The position numbers and the translations under genes were made by a program. From contig NC_134460.1 in the NCBI RefSeq assembly GCF_047948215.1, forward strand, positions 15,311,501-15,375,500: a stretch of 64,000 nt of DNA, read 5' to 3'. The stretch is from Lycorma delicatula (lineage: Eukaryota > Arthropoda > Insecta > Hemiptera > Fulgoridae). The stretch's first letter is position 1. Each line of letters starts with the position of its first letter. Of this stretch, positions 43,683-56,492 are shown one piece after another. The notes under the pieces are model-generated. The model was not told the origin of the DNA and ran no database searches. It saw only the letters and a program-made list of their open reading frames with translations.

Positions 43683-44290
43683 TTGAAGGTTATGTTGCTT
43701 CAGTGAACGATGTGATTCGCGAGTATGAATCTAGTAATGAAATACGGTTTCCTAAAAATCCAAAACCCCGCAGGTCAATCGATGAAAAATTTGACGATTT
43801 CGATAACGACGCGATTCATAAAAAAGTACGCGAATTTTATTTATTTAAAAACGGTTTATTGATGTATTAGCTCCTCTGTAAAATAATTTGGTTATCATCT
43901 TAGACAACACCGCTTATCGTTCGTCTAAAAAGGAAAGAATTCCTTTTTCGTCGTGGAAAAAGAACATCAAAATATGCCTATTTCAAAAGGAGTGATTGTT
44001 AAAGAGGATGAACCTAACCTTCGATTATTGCAAAGGGTTTCGCGTATTTAAAGTAATTTTAATGCGCACAAAATCGATGAGTTAGCGAGATCCAGTGGTA
44101 AAACCGTGCTTCGATGTGTATTCGATCCGCTTGAGTTAATTTAGGGACAAATCAAAAGTTAATTAACGTCAGAAAATATTGCTTTTAAAATATCTGATGT
44201 TAAAAGTTTGGGCTTAAAAACCATCGATAAAATAGGCCGGCCGGAATGGAAAAATTGTATAAAACATGTACCTGATACTATTTAACCAAA
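43683..44290 (+). pseudogene. Tc1/IS630-like transposase, C-terminal part
   Basis: Decayed frames read VNDVIREYESSNEIRFPKNP and RSIDEKFDDFDNDAIHKKVREFYLFK (linker after the HTH region), then LDNTAYRSSKKERIPFSSWK (the second catalytic Asp box, normally MDNAPYHS), and VLRCVFDPLELI-GQIK (normally LPPYHCELNPIE-WAQVK, third acidic site region), ending NIAFKISDVKSLGL then IGRPEWKNCIKHV. The order fits one transposase interrupted by the R1-like LINE. Stops at several points; the first catalytic block (DETWV) appears deleted. Inactive. Confidence 0.65.
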
Positions 44291-44299
44291 TTATTGGGA

Positions 44300-44704
44300 A
44301 TCGGGTAATATAATAAAAACAAAGTTGAGCCTCCTGTTGATTTTTTAATATGGCAGCACTACGGATTTCTCAATCGGTTGACAAAAACTAAATTGAATGT
44401 ATTATTTGTTTATTATCATAGAAATTCAATCTTAGATATTAGTTAACTTTTACTATTTTTGGACAATTGACGATTTCAGAACTCTTAAAAACTCAAAATG
44501 TCTGTATTTATTTAAATTTAAAATATATAAGTAATTCTTGTAAAATTTAATAGCACGTGGTTACTGAATATTAACGTCGCGTAGTTTGCTTTTATATGCA
44601 TCAGGATTTACAGGACATGCTTTTGAATCGGCCGCTTTTAACGGTCGTTTGCGCAGTCTGTTTATTTGAACTCTATAAATTAAGTAAGAGTAAGTGTTTG
44701 CAGG
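44300..44704. other. AT-rich spacer between elements
   Basis: Probable 3' region of the transposase element followed by unrecognised DNA. No gene. Confidence 0.4.
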
Positions 44705-45967
44705 GTGTTTGCGGGGTCATATTAATGACGCAATTGCGGCTAGGGGCCTCAGCCCGTACCTGCGTAGGCAAATTGAATGTTACTTGTCCAACAGAGGATA
44801 TCTGGTGGAAGCACAGGAAGAAACAGTACATTTTCAAATGCACGGTGGAGTTCCGCAGGGCTCTGTTCTGGGGCCGTTGTTGTGGCTGGTGATTATAGAT
44901 GAACTCCTTCAGAAGGAGTTTCCTGTCGGCGTCCAGGTCCTGGCTTATGCAGATGACCTTGCAGTCCTCGTAGAAGGAAGGACGGTCTTGGAGGTGCGGG
45001 AGAGGGTGTATGCGGCCATCGACACTATATAGGAGTGGTTGAGGTCCAGCGGTCTGCAACTGTCTACGGATAAATGCCGGTGTATTGCCTTTACGGGTAG
45101 AAGAGTGCTAGAACCGTTCAATATTTCCATCAACGGTCATGCTATAGAAGAAGCGAATAACATCAAGTACTTAGGAGTTATCCTCCAGAAAAACGGTAGA
45201 TACACCGAGCACATAGTCGATGTAAGCAACAAGGCAGAAAGGATGATAAAAAGTCTAAACATCATTATGTCATCGCAGAATGCCCCTCGGGCCTCAAAGC
45301 GCCGTTTACTGGTGACCACCGTCGTGTCTTCGCTTATGTATGCCGTTCCGGCCTGGTGGCGCTCTATCGCCATCAGGCGCAACAAAGAGAGACTGGGGAG
45401 GACGCACAGGTGTGTGCTCCTAGGTGTTGTGTCCGCATACAGGACAGTGTCCTATGCCGCCCTGTGCGTGTTATCGGGTACACCTCCTATTGACCTAATC
45501 GCAAAAAAGAGGGTGGAGAGGGCACAAGGCAAGCCAGAACAAGAGGTCAGGGATGCCGTTTATAATATCTGGCGGGAAAGATGGTCGCAGGAAGCTGTGG
45601 GTCGATGGACGAGAACCCTCATCCCCGACATCAAGCCGTGGTTGTCGAGAAGATTTGGTGAGGTTGATCATCACCTAACGCAGTTTTTTACAGGACATGG
45701 TTCCTTCAATAACTACCTGCACAAAATAGGCAAGAGAGAAAGCCAATTTGCGACTACTGCAACGAGATAGATGATGCTGAGCACACCTTTTTTGAGTGCA
45801 ATAGGTGGGACACACTTAGACATAGTAAGGCACTCACAGGTATAACTCCAGAGACAACAATAGACTACATGCTAAGAAGCGAGTCAAACTGGAATAATTT
45901 TGCTAGTTTTGTTAGACAAGTTGTTCTACAGAAATACTCCGACGAGAGAAGACAAGGTGTTGGCTAG
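44705..45967 (+). pseudogene. R1-like reverse transcriptase C-terminal two-thirds
   Basis: Frames 44694-45032, 45039-45770 and about 45740-45967 together encode LRRQIECYLSNRGYLVEA, GGVPQGSVLGPLLW, YADDLAVLVEG (catalytic YADD intact), KYLGVILQKNGRYTEH, SAYRTVSYAALCVLSG, FTGHGSFNNYLHKIG and the finger CDYC/AEHTFFEC. A TAG at 45030-45032 replaces a sense codon before EWLRSSGLQ. A 2-base deletion near 45737 (AAGAGAGAAAGCC versus AAGAGAGAAGAGCC in the sister copy) shifts the frame before the finger. Confidence 0.85.
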
Positions 45968-46316
45968 AATAGGACTGGGTGGACAGCCTTGCTGGTGAGG
46001 TCCAGCATGCTGCGGTGTGTTGGCACTGATGAGCCACCAAGGACTCCACGGGTAAGTCAGGCAACAGCACACTGAATACTGAAGGGACCCGGTACCGCGT
46101 CGCGGCGAACTGGGTCTGGCGTGGTGTATTAGTATTGCCCTTTTGGGTCTATTGATAAAGAACTCTCAAAAAGAGCTAACCGGTAGGCCGACCTGCCTTG
46201 CCGGTATATAGCCGGTAGGTGGGGAGGCCTATTTGAGTTTAAAGACACTCCCCTGGGTGGCGTAATACCAAGTCGGTCCGGCCCAGGGGAGCTGAGAGAA
46301 AAAAAAAAAAAAAAGA
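44705..46316 (+). mobile_element. R1-clade-like LINE, 5'-truncated, same family as 2.9-4.0 kb
   Basis: Starts within the RT domain (GHINDAIAARGLSPYLRRQ), continues to the stop at about 45965, a 3' region and a 10-bp perfect stem (46248-46257 with 46282-46291) just before the A-run at 46300-46315. The shared 3' part is nearly identical to the minus-strand copy at 2921-4026. Confidence 0.88.
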
Positions 46317-46618
46317 AGGGTGAGAGCTAACTTATTTCTTTCGTGTAATAAGTATACAAATTTAAACAAAATTACCCCACAACAAAACGATTACATCATT
46401 CGTATAACGGTATAAATATTCTATTATTAATTTAAATATTATTTTTTTGATAGTTTTGTAATCACATTATTCTATAAAAATATTTAGTATAATAATTTTT
46501 TTTTTGTGAAAAATCACTTTTACTATTATTATAATTTTAACGTCTCGGCCTGTGGCCCCGTAACTTGCAACGATTTTCTGAGAAGCACTTGATATTATGT
46601 TCACTCTTGTAGTTATTT
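46317..46618. other. AT-rich spacer
   Basis: No gene or repeat recognised. Confidence 0.45.
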
Positions 46619-46626
46619 CTTTACAT

Positions 46627-47868
<1,242 letters not shown>

Positions 47869-47876
47869 CTTTACAT

Positions 47877-48359
47877 CTTTGTGTAGCCTACCTATTCTAG
47901 TTTTTCCTACCTATTCTTTCAGCTGTGCTGTTGGCTGGGATTTTTCAGTCTGTTGACTCAGCCAGTCGGGTCCGGGAAACTGTTTGGTTTTTTTTTAGGT
48001 CGGATTAGTCGATCGGCTTTTATCCCGGTCCGGATAAAGAACCAAACGTAAAAGCGTATAAACCTAAAGGGACCGACGGATAAAGGACCAACCTTTCTGT
48101 GGGTTTGATCTTTTCTCTCCATTACTTTTTCTGAAATTCCATCTTTCACGGTCGGTCATTTTTATAATCGATTTTTCCCAGTAGGTGGGTTGTGAGGTCA
48201 AACTTTTTGTCGATCCTCCGGCAGGTTAGGGAATAGATACTCTTATCTCACCTCCGGCCAAAAGTTGAGGTTTCTTTTTTTTTTAAGAGGCACGCCAACT
48301 GACGGCACAAGAAGTTTTTATTTTTTGACTTAGCTTTTAATTTAGTTAGGTTCTGCGTT
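47877..48359. other. Possible 5' leader of the ORF1 remnant
   Basis: GC-moderate DNA with GGTCGGT/CCGGTCCGGAT motifs and a T-run, leading into the LINE ORF1 remnant. No reading frame recognised. Confidence 0.35.
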
Positions 48360-48378
48360 TTATTTCCGTCGTATTGAC

Positions 48379-49367
48379 GTGATGGTCCATCCAAAGTTAT
48401 TTGCGGTTGAGGTAAGTTCTTCTTTGGGAAACGGAAGCGTCTGCCTTGTAAAGAGCCCTGTGGTAGGATATTTCATCCTTATCGTGTTCATGTCGGCAGC
48501 GATGAGGTTGACATCTACATGCTGGAAGGTGTTAGGAAATACCTTTGCGATAGTTGCAATAGGATTCCTAAGAATGACAGCACACCTGTTGATGGTCGAT
48601 TTAGTATCGTTGACAGCACGCCTGTAGGTGGTGGTAGCACTTTGTCTGCAGCGTCTGGTTCTTCCGTTTACTTCCTCTAAAACGTCAAGAACGGTGATGT
48701 TGATACCGATCGCGTCTCTGAATGTCACTGTGAAGCTTTCATCAACAAATTATTTGATGCGATTGAACACTTAACTCTAGGGAGGTTTGTTGATCGATCA
48801 TATCTCAGACACGAATAGGGAAATTGTTTCTTTACAATCTGAAAACAAAACACTTGTCGACATACTTGATAAAATTAATACGGGCGGTTTTTTGTCTTCG
48901 TAATCGAATAGATTGTATAGTCAGGTCACTAAAATTCCAAACACAGACAAATCAGTCGCACCGGACAGAGAAGAAGAGTAATAAAAAGAATAACAACAGG
49001 GTTCCGCCGAGATTGATGTTATCCCTCCGTTTGTGGCTGAAAATTCCCGTTGAGAATGGGAACGATTGGAATCTCGTTAGGCCTAAAAGAAAGGTAAAAA
49101 AGAGCTAGAACGGTCCAGTTAAAAAATAACAGAAAATTTATTGTAGGTACTGATACTAGTGAAACCGATTTTTTCAAGCCTAAAATTAAGCCTACGTTTG
49201 TTATTCGCTTTGAACCGTCTACTTCTGCAGATATTATTATCGATTTAATTAGAGATGCGGTGGATATTGACGTCTTCTGCACCGAGTTGAAGACACAAAA
49301 AAAAGATGGTTATAGTTCTTTTCATCTTGCGATTTCGGAGGTGAACTTTGATAAATTAATGTCTTGA
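48379..49367 (+). pseudogene. LINE ORF1-like remnant with PHD-type finger
   Basis: Broken plus-strand frames encode a cysteine/histidine cluster C-x3-C-GRIFHPYRVHV, then YMLEGVRKYLCDSCNRI at about 48445-48570, which resembles a PHD-type finger. Much later comes a globular piece (about 49142-49367) VGTDTSETDFFKPKIKP, RFEPSTSADIIIDLIRDAV and LKTQKKDGYSSFHLAIS ending at a stop. PHD-finger ORF1 proteins with a C-terminal YSSF/FDKL segment are known in some insect LINEs; the match here is from memory of the style. Many stops. No pol frame follows before 49990. Confidence 0.45.
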
Positions 49368-49369
49368 AA

Positions 49370-49988
49370 TTTGGCCATCTCGTGTTTTGATACTCCCTTT
49401 TTATGGATGGTTGAAATTTGAACAGTAGTTTGTGCTTTCGTTTATTTAATGTGGACCGGCATTAGATTTCACAGTGTAAGCTTTGGCAACAAAGTAGTAT
49501 TGAGAAAACTTAAGAAACTGACAAATCTTGAATTGGTTTTTTTTTTAATATAATGAAAATGGTTGTCTTTAGTCTGTTCAATTTTGCTATAATCCTCCGT
49601 CAGAATTTAGAATCTATATAACTCAATAATAAAATAATTACTAGTTCCTTTAAATGTATATGATTTTATTGTATTTAGACAGTAATACCTTTTACTTTTC
49701 AAGCGAATATCGGTAGAATCAGAGGGAAAGTACGGTGACATGTAGAAAATGGGATGTCAGGGTTTTTGAAAAATCTTTACGTTTTGAGTCCAACTAGTTT
49801 GTCTATATCGAAGAAACATATTTATCTGTGTGTGTACATGCGGCACACTCTCATACGTGACCTTATATATCAGCCTTATACATTCTGATAAGAGGATACC
49901 TTATATATCAAGATATATAAGGTTATATAAGATTGACACATACGGTTAATGTGTCAAGATTAGCCGATACGAATTTCTTCAGTTTGGT
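49370..49988. other. AT-rich region, no gene seen
   Basis: 49686-49800 has a phrase (AGGGAAAGTACGGTGA) seen in diverged form near 8770. Several ATATAAGG/CTTATATATC inverted motifs occur at 49860-49935. No coding sequence. Confidence 0.4.
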
Positions 49989-50000
49989 TCAAATACTTTT

Positions 50001-50930
50001 CTTTTTTTTTTGTCTTCAGTCATTTGACTGGTTTGATGCAGCTCTCCAAGATTCCCTATCTAGTGCTAGTCGTTTCATTTCAGTATACCCTCAACATCCT
50101 ACATCCCCAACAATTTGTTTTACATACTCCAAACGTGGCCTGCCTACACAATTTTTCCCTTCTACCTGTCCTTCCAATATTAAAGCGACTATTCCAGGAT
50201 GCCTTAGTATGTGGCCTATAAGTCTGTCTCTTCTTTTAACTATATTTTTCCAAATACTTCTTTCTTCATCTATTTGCCGCAATACCTCTTCATTTGTCAC
50301 TTTATCCACCCATCTGATTTTTAACATTCTCCTACAGCACCGCATTTCAAAAGCTTCTAATCTTTTCTTCTCAGATACTCCGATTGTCCAAGTTTCACTT
50401 CCATATAAAGCGACACTCCAAACATACACTTTCAAAAATCTTTTCCTGACATTTAAATTAATTTTTTAAGTAAACAAATTATATTTCTTACTGAAGGCTC
50501 GTTTAGCTTGTGCTATTCGGCATTTTATATCGCTCCTGCTTCGTCCATCTTTAGTAATTTTACTTCCCAAATAACAAAATTCTTCTACCTCCATAATCTT
50601 TTCTCCTCCTATTTTCACATTCAGCGGTCCATCTTTGTTATTTCTACTACATTTCATTACTTTTGTTTTGTTCTTGTTTATTTTCATGCGATAGTTCTTG
50701 CGTAGGACTTCATCTATGCCGTTCATTGTTTCTTCTAAATCCTTTTTACTCTCGGCTAGAATTACTATATCATCAGCAAATCGTAGCATCTTTATCTTTT
50801 CACCTTGTACTGTTACTCCGAATCTAAATTGTTCTTTAACATCATTAACTGCTAGTTCCATTTAAAGATTAAAAAGTAACGGAGATAGGGAACATCCTTG
50901 TCGGACTCCCTTTCTTATTAGGGAATATAC
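50001..50930 (-). mobile_element. RTE-like LINE, 5'-truncated, with 12-bp TSD
   Basis: Exact TSD TCAAATACTTTT (49989-50000 and 50931-50942). Poly(A) appears as poly(T) from 50002; LINE similarity ends at 50923 and seven untemplated-looking bases (50924-50930) precede the TSD. Sequence is very close to the 59-kb copy. Confidence 0.93.
50091..50921 (-). pseudogene. RTE-like RT core and C-terminus (two frames)
   Basis: 50466-50861 encodes MELAVNDVKEQFRFG, catalytic FADD, YLGSKITKDGRSRSDIK up to KKYNLFT, where TAA (50464-50466) ends the frame. 50091-50435 continues KVYVWSVALYGSETWTIG, MRCCRRMLKIRWVDKV and VGRPRLEYVKQIVGDVGC. The upstream GVRQGCSLSP segment retains Arg (CGA). 5'-truncated before the RT fingers. 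Confidence 0.82.
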
Positions 50931-50942
50931 TCAAATACTTTT

Positions 50943-51077
50943 ATGTATGGGTATTTGACATGTTATCTTTTTTTTCAACATTCGTTCAGAGGTTGGGGAA
51001 ATAACGCGAAAAAATTAATTTCGATTTTTTCTGAGGAATTTCAGCAAGATCTTTATTAAAGTAACTTTGTTACCTAT

Positions 51078-51162
<85 letters not shown>

Positions 51163-52720
51163 CATATAAATATATTAATGAATGTTACACTGAATTAATT
51201 TTTCACGTATATTCTAATTTATGTGAGTGTATATCTATATTATACATTGAATAGTTATAGAATTTAGAAATTAATTTACTGAAGTTACCATCACTTCTTT
51301 AACGATAGATGTAATTGTATTCCTTTTCCTTCACTAATTTACAGTAGTAAATGTTACAGTAATATTATTATTTTTTACTGTATTTCTTCATTATAATGGA
51401 ATAATAAAAAAATATATAATACTTCAATAATGCTTTAGTAGAACAACAATATAAGTTTTATAACAAGCTGATAAGTTTTCTTGTATTGAAGTACTAAAAA
51501 TGTTTTAATCGGTAAGTTTAAACAATAATTCTTTGAAGTTCCTTAAAATAAATTGAACATACGATTTTCCTTTACGAAGAAAAGTAATCGTTACATTTCT
51601 CTGAAACGAAATAGAGATACGAACTTAAACATTTAATTTCTCAACTTAGGTAATACTTCTATATTCTAAGAGCGTGTGTGCGTACTTCAGATAATAATCT
51701 TAGTACTGGAATTCCCTCTCTTTGGGGAGAAAAAGTGAGCAGTAAAATTTTTGATAGCTGTAATAATTAGATTAAAATTTATATAAAATGAATTAATATT
51801 TTGTTCATTAATTTCTTTAATGAAATAAGTTATAGAAAACTTCAAAATTAGTTATACAAATAGCATTTTAGATTTTTAATGTGTGTTTAGTCTACATAAA
51901 TTACCATGTCATTGAGAGTTGAATTTAAGTCGACGCCAGGTGTAAAGATATATATATATATACACACAAACAAAGGAATTGTAGCATGAGGAAACGATGT
52001 CTCTGCAAGTTGGAAGGTTTTTCTTTAATTCCCTCGCGATTACTCGCCGCCTGCCCTATATTATCATATAAATTGCCCACCACACCCATCGACCTCCTCA
52101 TTTTCATCTTTCCAACCCCTTAGTAGTACGTTTTACAGAAAAAAGCGTTTTTCCCTCGACCTTCTTTCCCGTTTTATTTACTATCTTTCTCTTTTTTTTG
52201 AATTCAGTCACATTCTGTTCTCTTTTTCACCTTTTTTTCCCCCAACAATTTTCATTCCTCTATAAAATTCTGCCACGAGTTAATAATTCTATCGACCCGG
52301 TAGACAATGAAGTTATTTAAATGAATAAATATTTTATCACACGTACACGTATACACACGCACACGTATATACATTATATAGAAAGAGATAAAAAAAAGGA
52401 AAAGGTCTGGGTAATCAAGAAATATGAATATTTTTACATTTTTAATGAGTTTTACACATTAATTTAATTAATGATTCTGTACGTAACGTAATTATAACGT
52501 ATGAAAATGACATCCAACAAAAACACGTTGTCGTTTTCTAAATTATATTTTAAATAATTTCTTTTTATAAAATTACCCCTAGAATCTTTTTAATTAATCG
52601 ATTGATTTTTTTTCACTACAAACAATAACTTCGATAAAGATATTGAACCGAAGCGTAAAATTGTTTTGTTGAAATTGTTGCATTACTAAATGACTTTTTA
52701 AATTTTTTATTTCATTTCAG
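50943..52720. other. AT-rich region with a long (CA)n microsatellite
   Basis: (CA)n runs from about 51077 to 51150 (some 37 units) and passes into (TA)n. Smaller compound repeats lie at 51947-51968 and 52340-52378. No gene recognised. Confidence 0.5.
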
Positions 52721-52789
52721 GTTGGATTAAGAGGACTGAATGCGCATTCTCAGCATCGATCTACAAGGAGTAATTCAGAATTATCCTAA
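52721..52789 (+). CDS. Candidate terminal host exon (hypothetical)
   Basis: A T-rich stretch ending TTTCATTTCAG (52710-52720) makes a good 3' splice site. It is followed by a 23-codon frame, GLRGLNAHSQHRSTRSNSEL within VG...LS, ending at TAA. Base composition is less AT-rich than the surroundings. A second frame (WIKRTECAFSASIYKE, stop) is equally open, so phase is unknown. No homology recognised; this could be chance. Confidence 0.15.
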   Translation, partial: VGLRGLNAHSQHRSTRSNSELS

Positions 52790-53576
52790 TATAACAGGAT
52801 AAATCGGGGTAAAGGATAAACCTTCCGTAAGTATTCGCTACGAGACCCACTCGATCGGTAGCTGAAAGCTTTTATAGATCGATCCATCGACCAAAATCCA
52901 CGAAAAATCGATCGATTATGGTTTTGATAAGTTTTATCGAGGTAAGAAGCTGAAATATTTTGATGAAAGATTTAAAAATGTGTAATAAAAAAATTTATTT
53001 TCATTCGTAAATTAAAAATACCCTTACGTATTCTAGTAAATAAAATATATCACTCTGTATAGAACTTTTAATTTGAAGATTATATTTTGTAATATTAATA
53101 GAAATGGTATTTTTTAAAGATTGAATTTATAATTTTTTTAATCTCTGAATGTCACTGGATCAAGCACATTCTACCGTAAGTTTGATTGCACGGCAATTAC
53201 CACGTTTTACCGGACTTTCTACCTTCAATTCAAATTTAAATAAATTAACTGAAATTGAACGTTCTAGTAACGCTATCTGTAAACACTCGATACAATCATA
53301 ATACCACCCTTTACAGGGAAAATTGGATCTGTTGTTCCGAGTAATTTTGAATCCTTTATAAATGTTCAGTTATCATAATTTTTACGATTTAATGTTTTAT
53401 TTGATTGCCGAGCAGATCTCGTATAAAGATTTGTTAAGAATCTGTAGGAAAAACTGATGGATTTGTAATCAACTAAAAAATATTATCTAAATCAATAATA
53501 TTTGTTAACAGTATTTTCCCGGCGTCTTTCCATTAGCCCACCTAGATAACATTTCAAGAAACGTTTGTAAAAAAAG
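52790..53576. other. AT-rich region, no gene seen
   Basis: Contains GATCGAT-rich sequence at 52840-52920 and otherwise AT-rich DNA. Confidence 0.4.
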
Positions 53577-54320
53577 AATTTTTTTTTTTGGTTGATTGCG
53601 GGCGAAAACGCTTGGGCGTTATCATCGCCCGGTAGTTATTATTAAAATTGCAATATAACTCCGAAATAAGAAGCTATACAAGGTGTAAATGTAATATTAA
53701 TCATATAATAAAAATTTACTAAAACAAGCCAAGAAGGCAAAAGAAAACCCAAAACTAATATCACAGACAAAATCGATAAAACATTAAAGGTAAAATAATA
53801 GAATAAAGAAAGTATAAAAACTTACCTAACTCTGATGGGTTGTGCAAAACTCCCCACCCTGAATAGTAAAATTAAACTAAAAAATCAAATCGAAAATAAA
53901 GGTTAAAATTATTAAAAAACTCTCCTTAAAACATATGTAAGTATATTAAATCCTTTGCAGTAACCCAGTACTATGCAAAAAGAGAAACATTCGCTCCAAA
54001 ACCCTGCCATCATTGCCCAAGACATCACGAATGCTGCTGGGTATATTAAACTGACGACGCAATGCCGCATAACATACACAGTCCACGAGAATGTGGTGCA
54101 CAGTCATGCGGCAATTGCATCGTGTGCACAGGGGTGGGTCTCCTCCTGACATTAGATATTCGTGTGTGATCCTCGTATGCCCCAACTGTAACCGGCAGAG
54201 GACCACTTCCTCACGACAAGAGTTCCTACAAGAGGAGCCCCACAGCAACACTGAGTCTTTAATCCGTCGAAGTTTACTATCGACGACAGCCGTCCAGCCA
54301 CTTTGCCACCTAGCAAAAAA
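53577..54320 (-). mobile_element. I-clade-like LINE, 5'-truncated
   Basis: Minus-strand 3' end: CAATCAACC followed by an A-run (53581-53590 as T). Just upstream is a 7-bp stem CGGGCGA/TCGCCCG (53599-53605 with 53625-53631) around GATAACGCCCAAGCG-type sequence. About 300 bp of 3' untranslated DNA precede the pol C-terminal frame. Truncated near 54320. It belongs to a different family from the 29.9-kb element. Confidence 0.75.
53946..54320 (-). pseudogene. I-like pol C-terminal end with zinc finger
   Basis: Reads RWQSGWTAVVDSKLRRIKDS, then VLCRLQLGHTRITHEYLMSG and the finger C-x2-C-x7-H-x4-C (CTRC...HHILVDC), ending LFLHSTGLLQRI. This is the region following RNase H in I-type elements (compare RLRIGHTRLTN and HLIEDC at 30.6 kb). 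The first dozen codons of the open frame are flanking DNA. RNase H and RT are absent through 5' truncation. Confidence 0.8.
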
Positions 54321-54344
54321 AATTACACCTATTACAAACATATA

Positions 54345-55335
54345 ATGTATGTTGTGAATTATCGCTTCTTATCTGTTTGGAATCTCAGTTGCATTTACAT
54401 TCTTGAAATTTGACGTAAAATATCCAGTCAGATTTATGTCACAAGAAATTGTAGGCCATTTAGTAATACCGAAGAAATTGATTTCATTTCCGTAAAAAAA
54501 TTTATGAAACTCAGAAACAAGACGCCTTATTTAGGTAACCCGTTTATTTCTGGTTTAGCACGGTTACTTGATCTCAAAAGAAAGAGACGGTTCTCGTAAA
54601 ACAATTTCCTGGAAATATTTTACGTTCCGTCACACCTTATCATCTTTTATTATCAATATAAGAGTGTTGTAAAAGCCATGATGTATTTTTTCTTCTTAAA
54701 TAATATTAATCAGGATTGTCGTAAAGTCTACGATACAATAAAAATGCATTATTACTGTATTTCGTACTGTCGTTGATAAGTGAAATCGAATACCTCTCCG
54801 TTTCACGCCTATGGTATGGATTCCTAAAAATGTGAATCCTTTCATTGATTCTGTAATACTCTGGATATCTAATGAAACTATCTCGATTCGGAGCGCTGAG
54901 GTAGCTAAATCCTATTGAGCTTCATCTCTCCTCCACCCACTCACTCAATGTTATCGTTAATCCGTAGATTGGTTTGCAGCGGACTTCCAAAATCCTTTCT
55001 CCTGTACTTTCCTCCGTGTAGGTCTGAATTTCTATGTTGCGTAAAACACAGTTATGATTGGTACGGGTGTAGCATTGATTTAACTTTAAACTCGTTCGTT
55101 TTCTGAGGCATTAACATTCACGAACGGTGTTGTCAAATCTGCGGTAGGTACGGGGTTCGTGCTTCCGCGTTTTCGGTCAGTTAGTTTGAGGGAATCGTGT
55201 TAGGTTGGATGTGATGTCCGTTGGAGGCATCACATCCATTTTGTGAAGGCGAAATTTGATATGTATTTACTGATGAAAATTTCTGCCGAGGTATTTACGT
55301 CGGTGGCATCCCGACTGAGGCCTGGCTGATGACTG
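54345..55335. other. No gene recognised
   Basis: AT-rich to about 54900, then more balanced composition leading into GC-rich repeat DNA. A short inverted pair TGATGT/ACATC at 55209-55235 (GGATGTGATG and CATCACATCC) is visible. No coding domain. Confidence 0.4.
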
Positions 55336-56250
55336 TGAGATGTAATTAATTGAGGGTATAAAGAAGACCTCTCGTAAAGCCCCTTAGGGCTTGGAACGGA
55401 GGAGGTGGTGTAGCGAACGGTAACGTCACAAGGTGAGTGTCTTCCCCCTGCGTGGTTGGGATGTACCTTACTCTTGAGCTGTTGATAGCTTTGGAAGTTC
55501 ATGTCATTCGTGATCTGCCTGCTATATGCACCATCGTTCGGTTACCCATCTCCCGCCTGCGGAAGAGGCCGTAGAGACACGCGATGGAAGCATGGCAGCC
55601 GGAACGGGGCACCACGACTAAGGGAAGATCCTTGTATAAGTTTATACAGGATATGGAGGGATATCCCACATCCCCCCATATCCTCGTTTTTAAGGGTAAC
55701 GGGTGCCCGGGTGCTCACCAACCACGCTAACTTGAATCAATACCTGTTTCGGTTCCGCCTGGCAGCTGATGAGCTGTTCGTCTGCGGGGAGGTCCAATCA
55801 AATGAACTTCTGATGTTTGACTGACCTGCTCTTGGGGGAGCCAGAGAACGGGGCACCCTATAACTTAGAGATCAAAGGGAAAATTAGCCATTCACAACCG
55901 GCGTGTCAATATGGCGAGAGCCGCATTGTCGAACCCTGTGGGCAGCCTAGACAAAATGAATTTTATTATGGATGTCATATATATTTTTAGTAGTTGACAG
56001 GGTGCGCCTACCCATTTTAGCAAATATATGACGCGTAAGCGGTTGGGACACGTAACCGATAGTGTGTGGCACCACGCTTAATCCGCTCACGCTGTTAGGT
56101 AAGCTCTAGAAGCTATGTTAGGATGCTAGTCTCTAAACTGTTGGAGACTCAGTAGCTGTTTTAGGCACAGACATTCGGTCTTATACTTTAGTGCGACCGA
56201 ATGGGTGGTGGCGGAAAAATGTCAAGCAAACCAAAATGCACCCTCAATAA
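55336..56250 (+). repeat. GC-rich element remnant with LINE-like coding scrap
   Basis: 55380-55470 carries the same GC-rich unit as 34495-34731. The frame 55501-55824 contains NHANLNQYLFRFRLAADELF then VCGEVQSNELLMFD, which resembles the pre-finger and finger region of R1/I-type LINE pol (Y--RF-L--D--C-CGE--T-EH-LF-CP) with some finger residues lost. Sequence to about 56220 stays GC-richer and may be its 3' untranslated region. Family uncertain. Confidence 0.4.
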
Positions 56251-56492
56251 TGGTCTTCAGGATCCCTTTGTCTCTTAGCAGATTTCAATTAATATAGCTG
56301 TTCTTTTAAGATTCTTCCATATGGATCTATTTTGATTTATTCGTTTGACTATCTCATCATGAGCTTATTTTACCTAGTTGTAACAAGTATTGTTATTGCT
56401 CATGTATTAGAGATAGTAATTTGCTATATTACTTAGTAGGAAAATTTGATACAGTTTTCAAGGGTTAGATTTCAGCTTTCTAGTTTGTTCTT

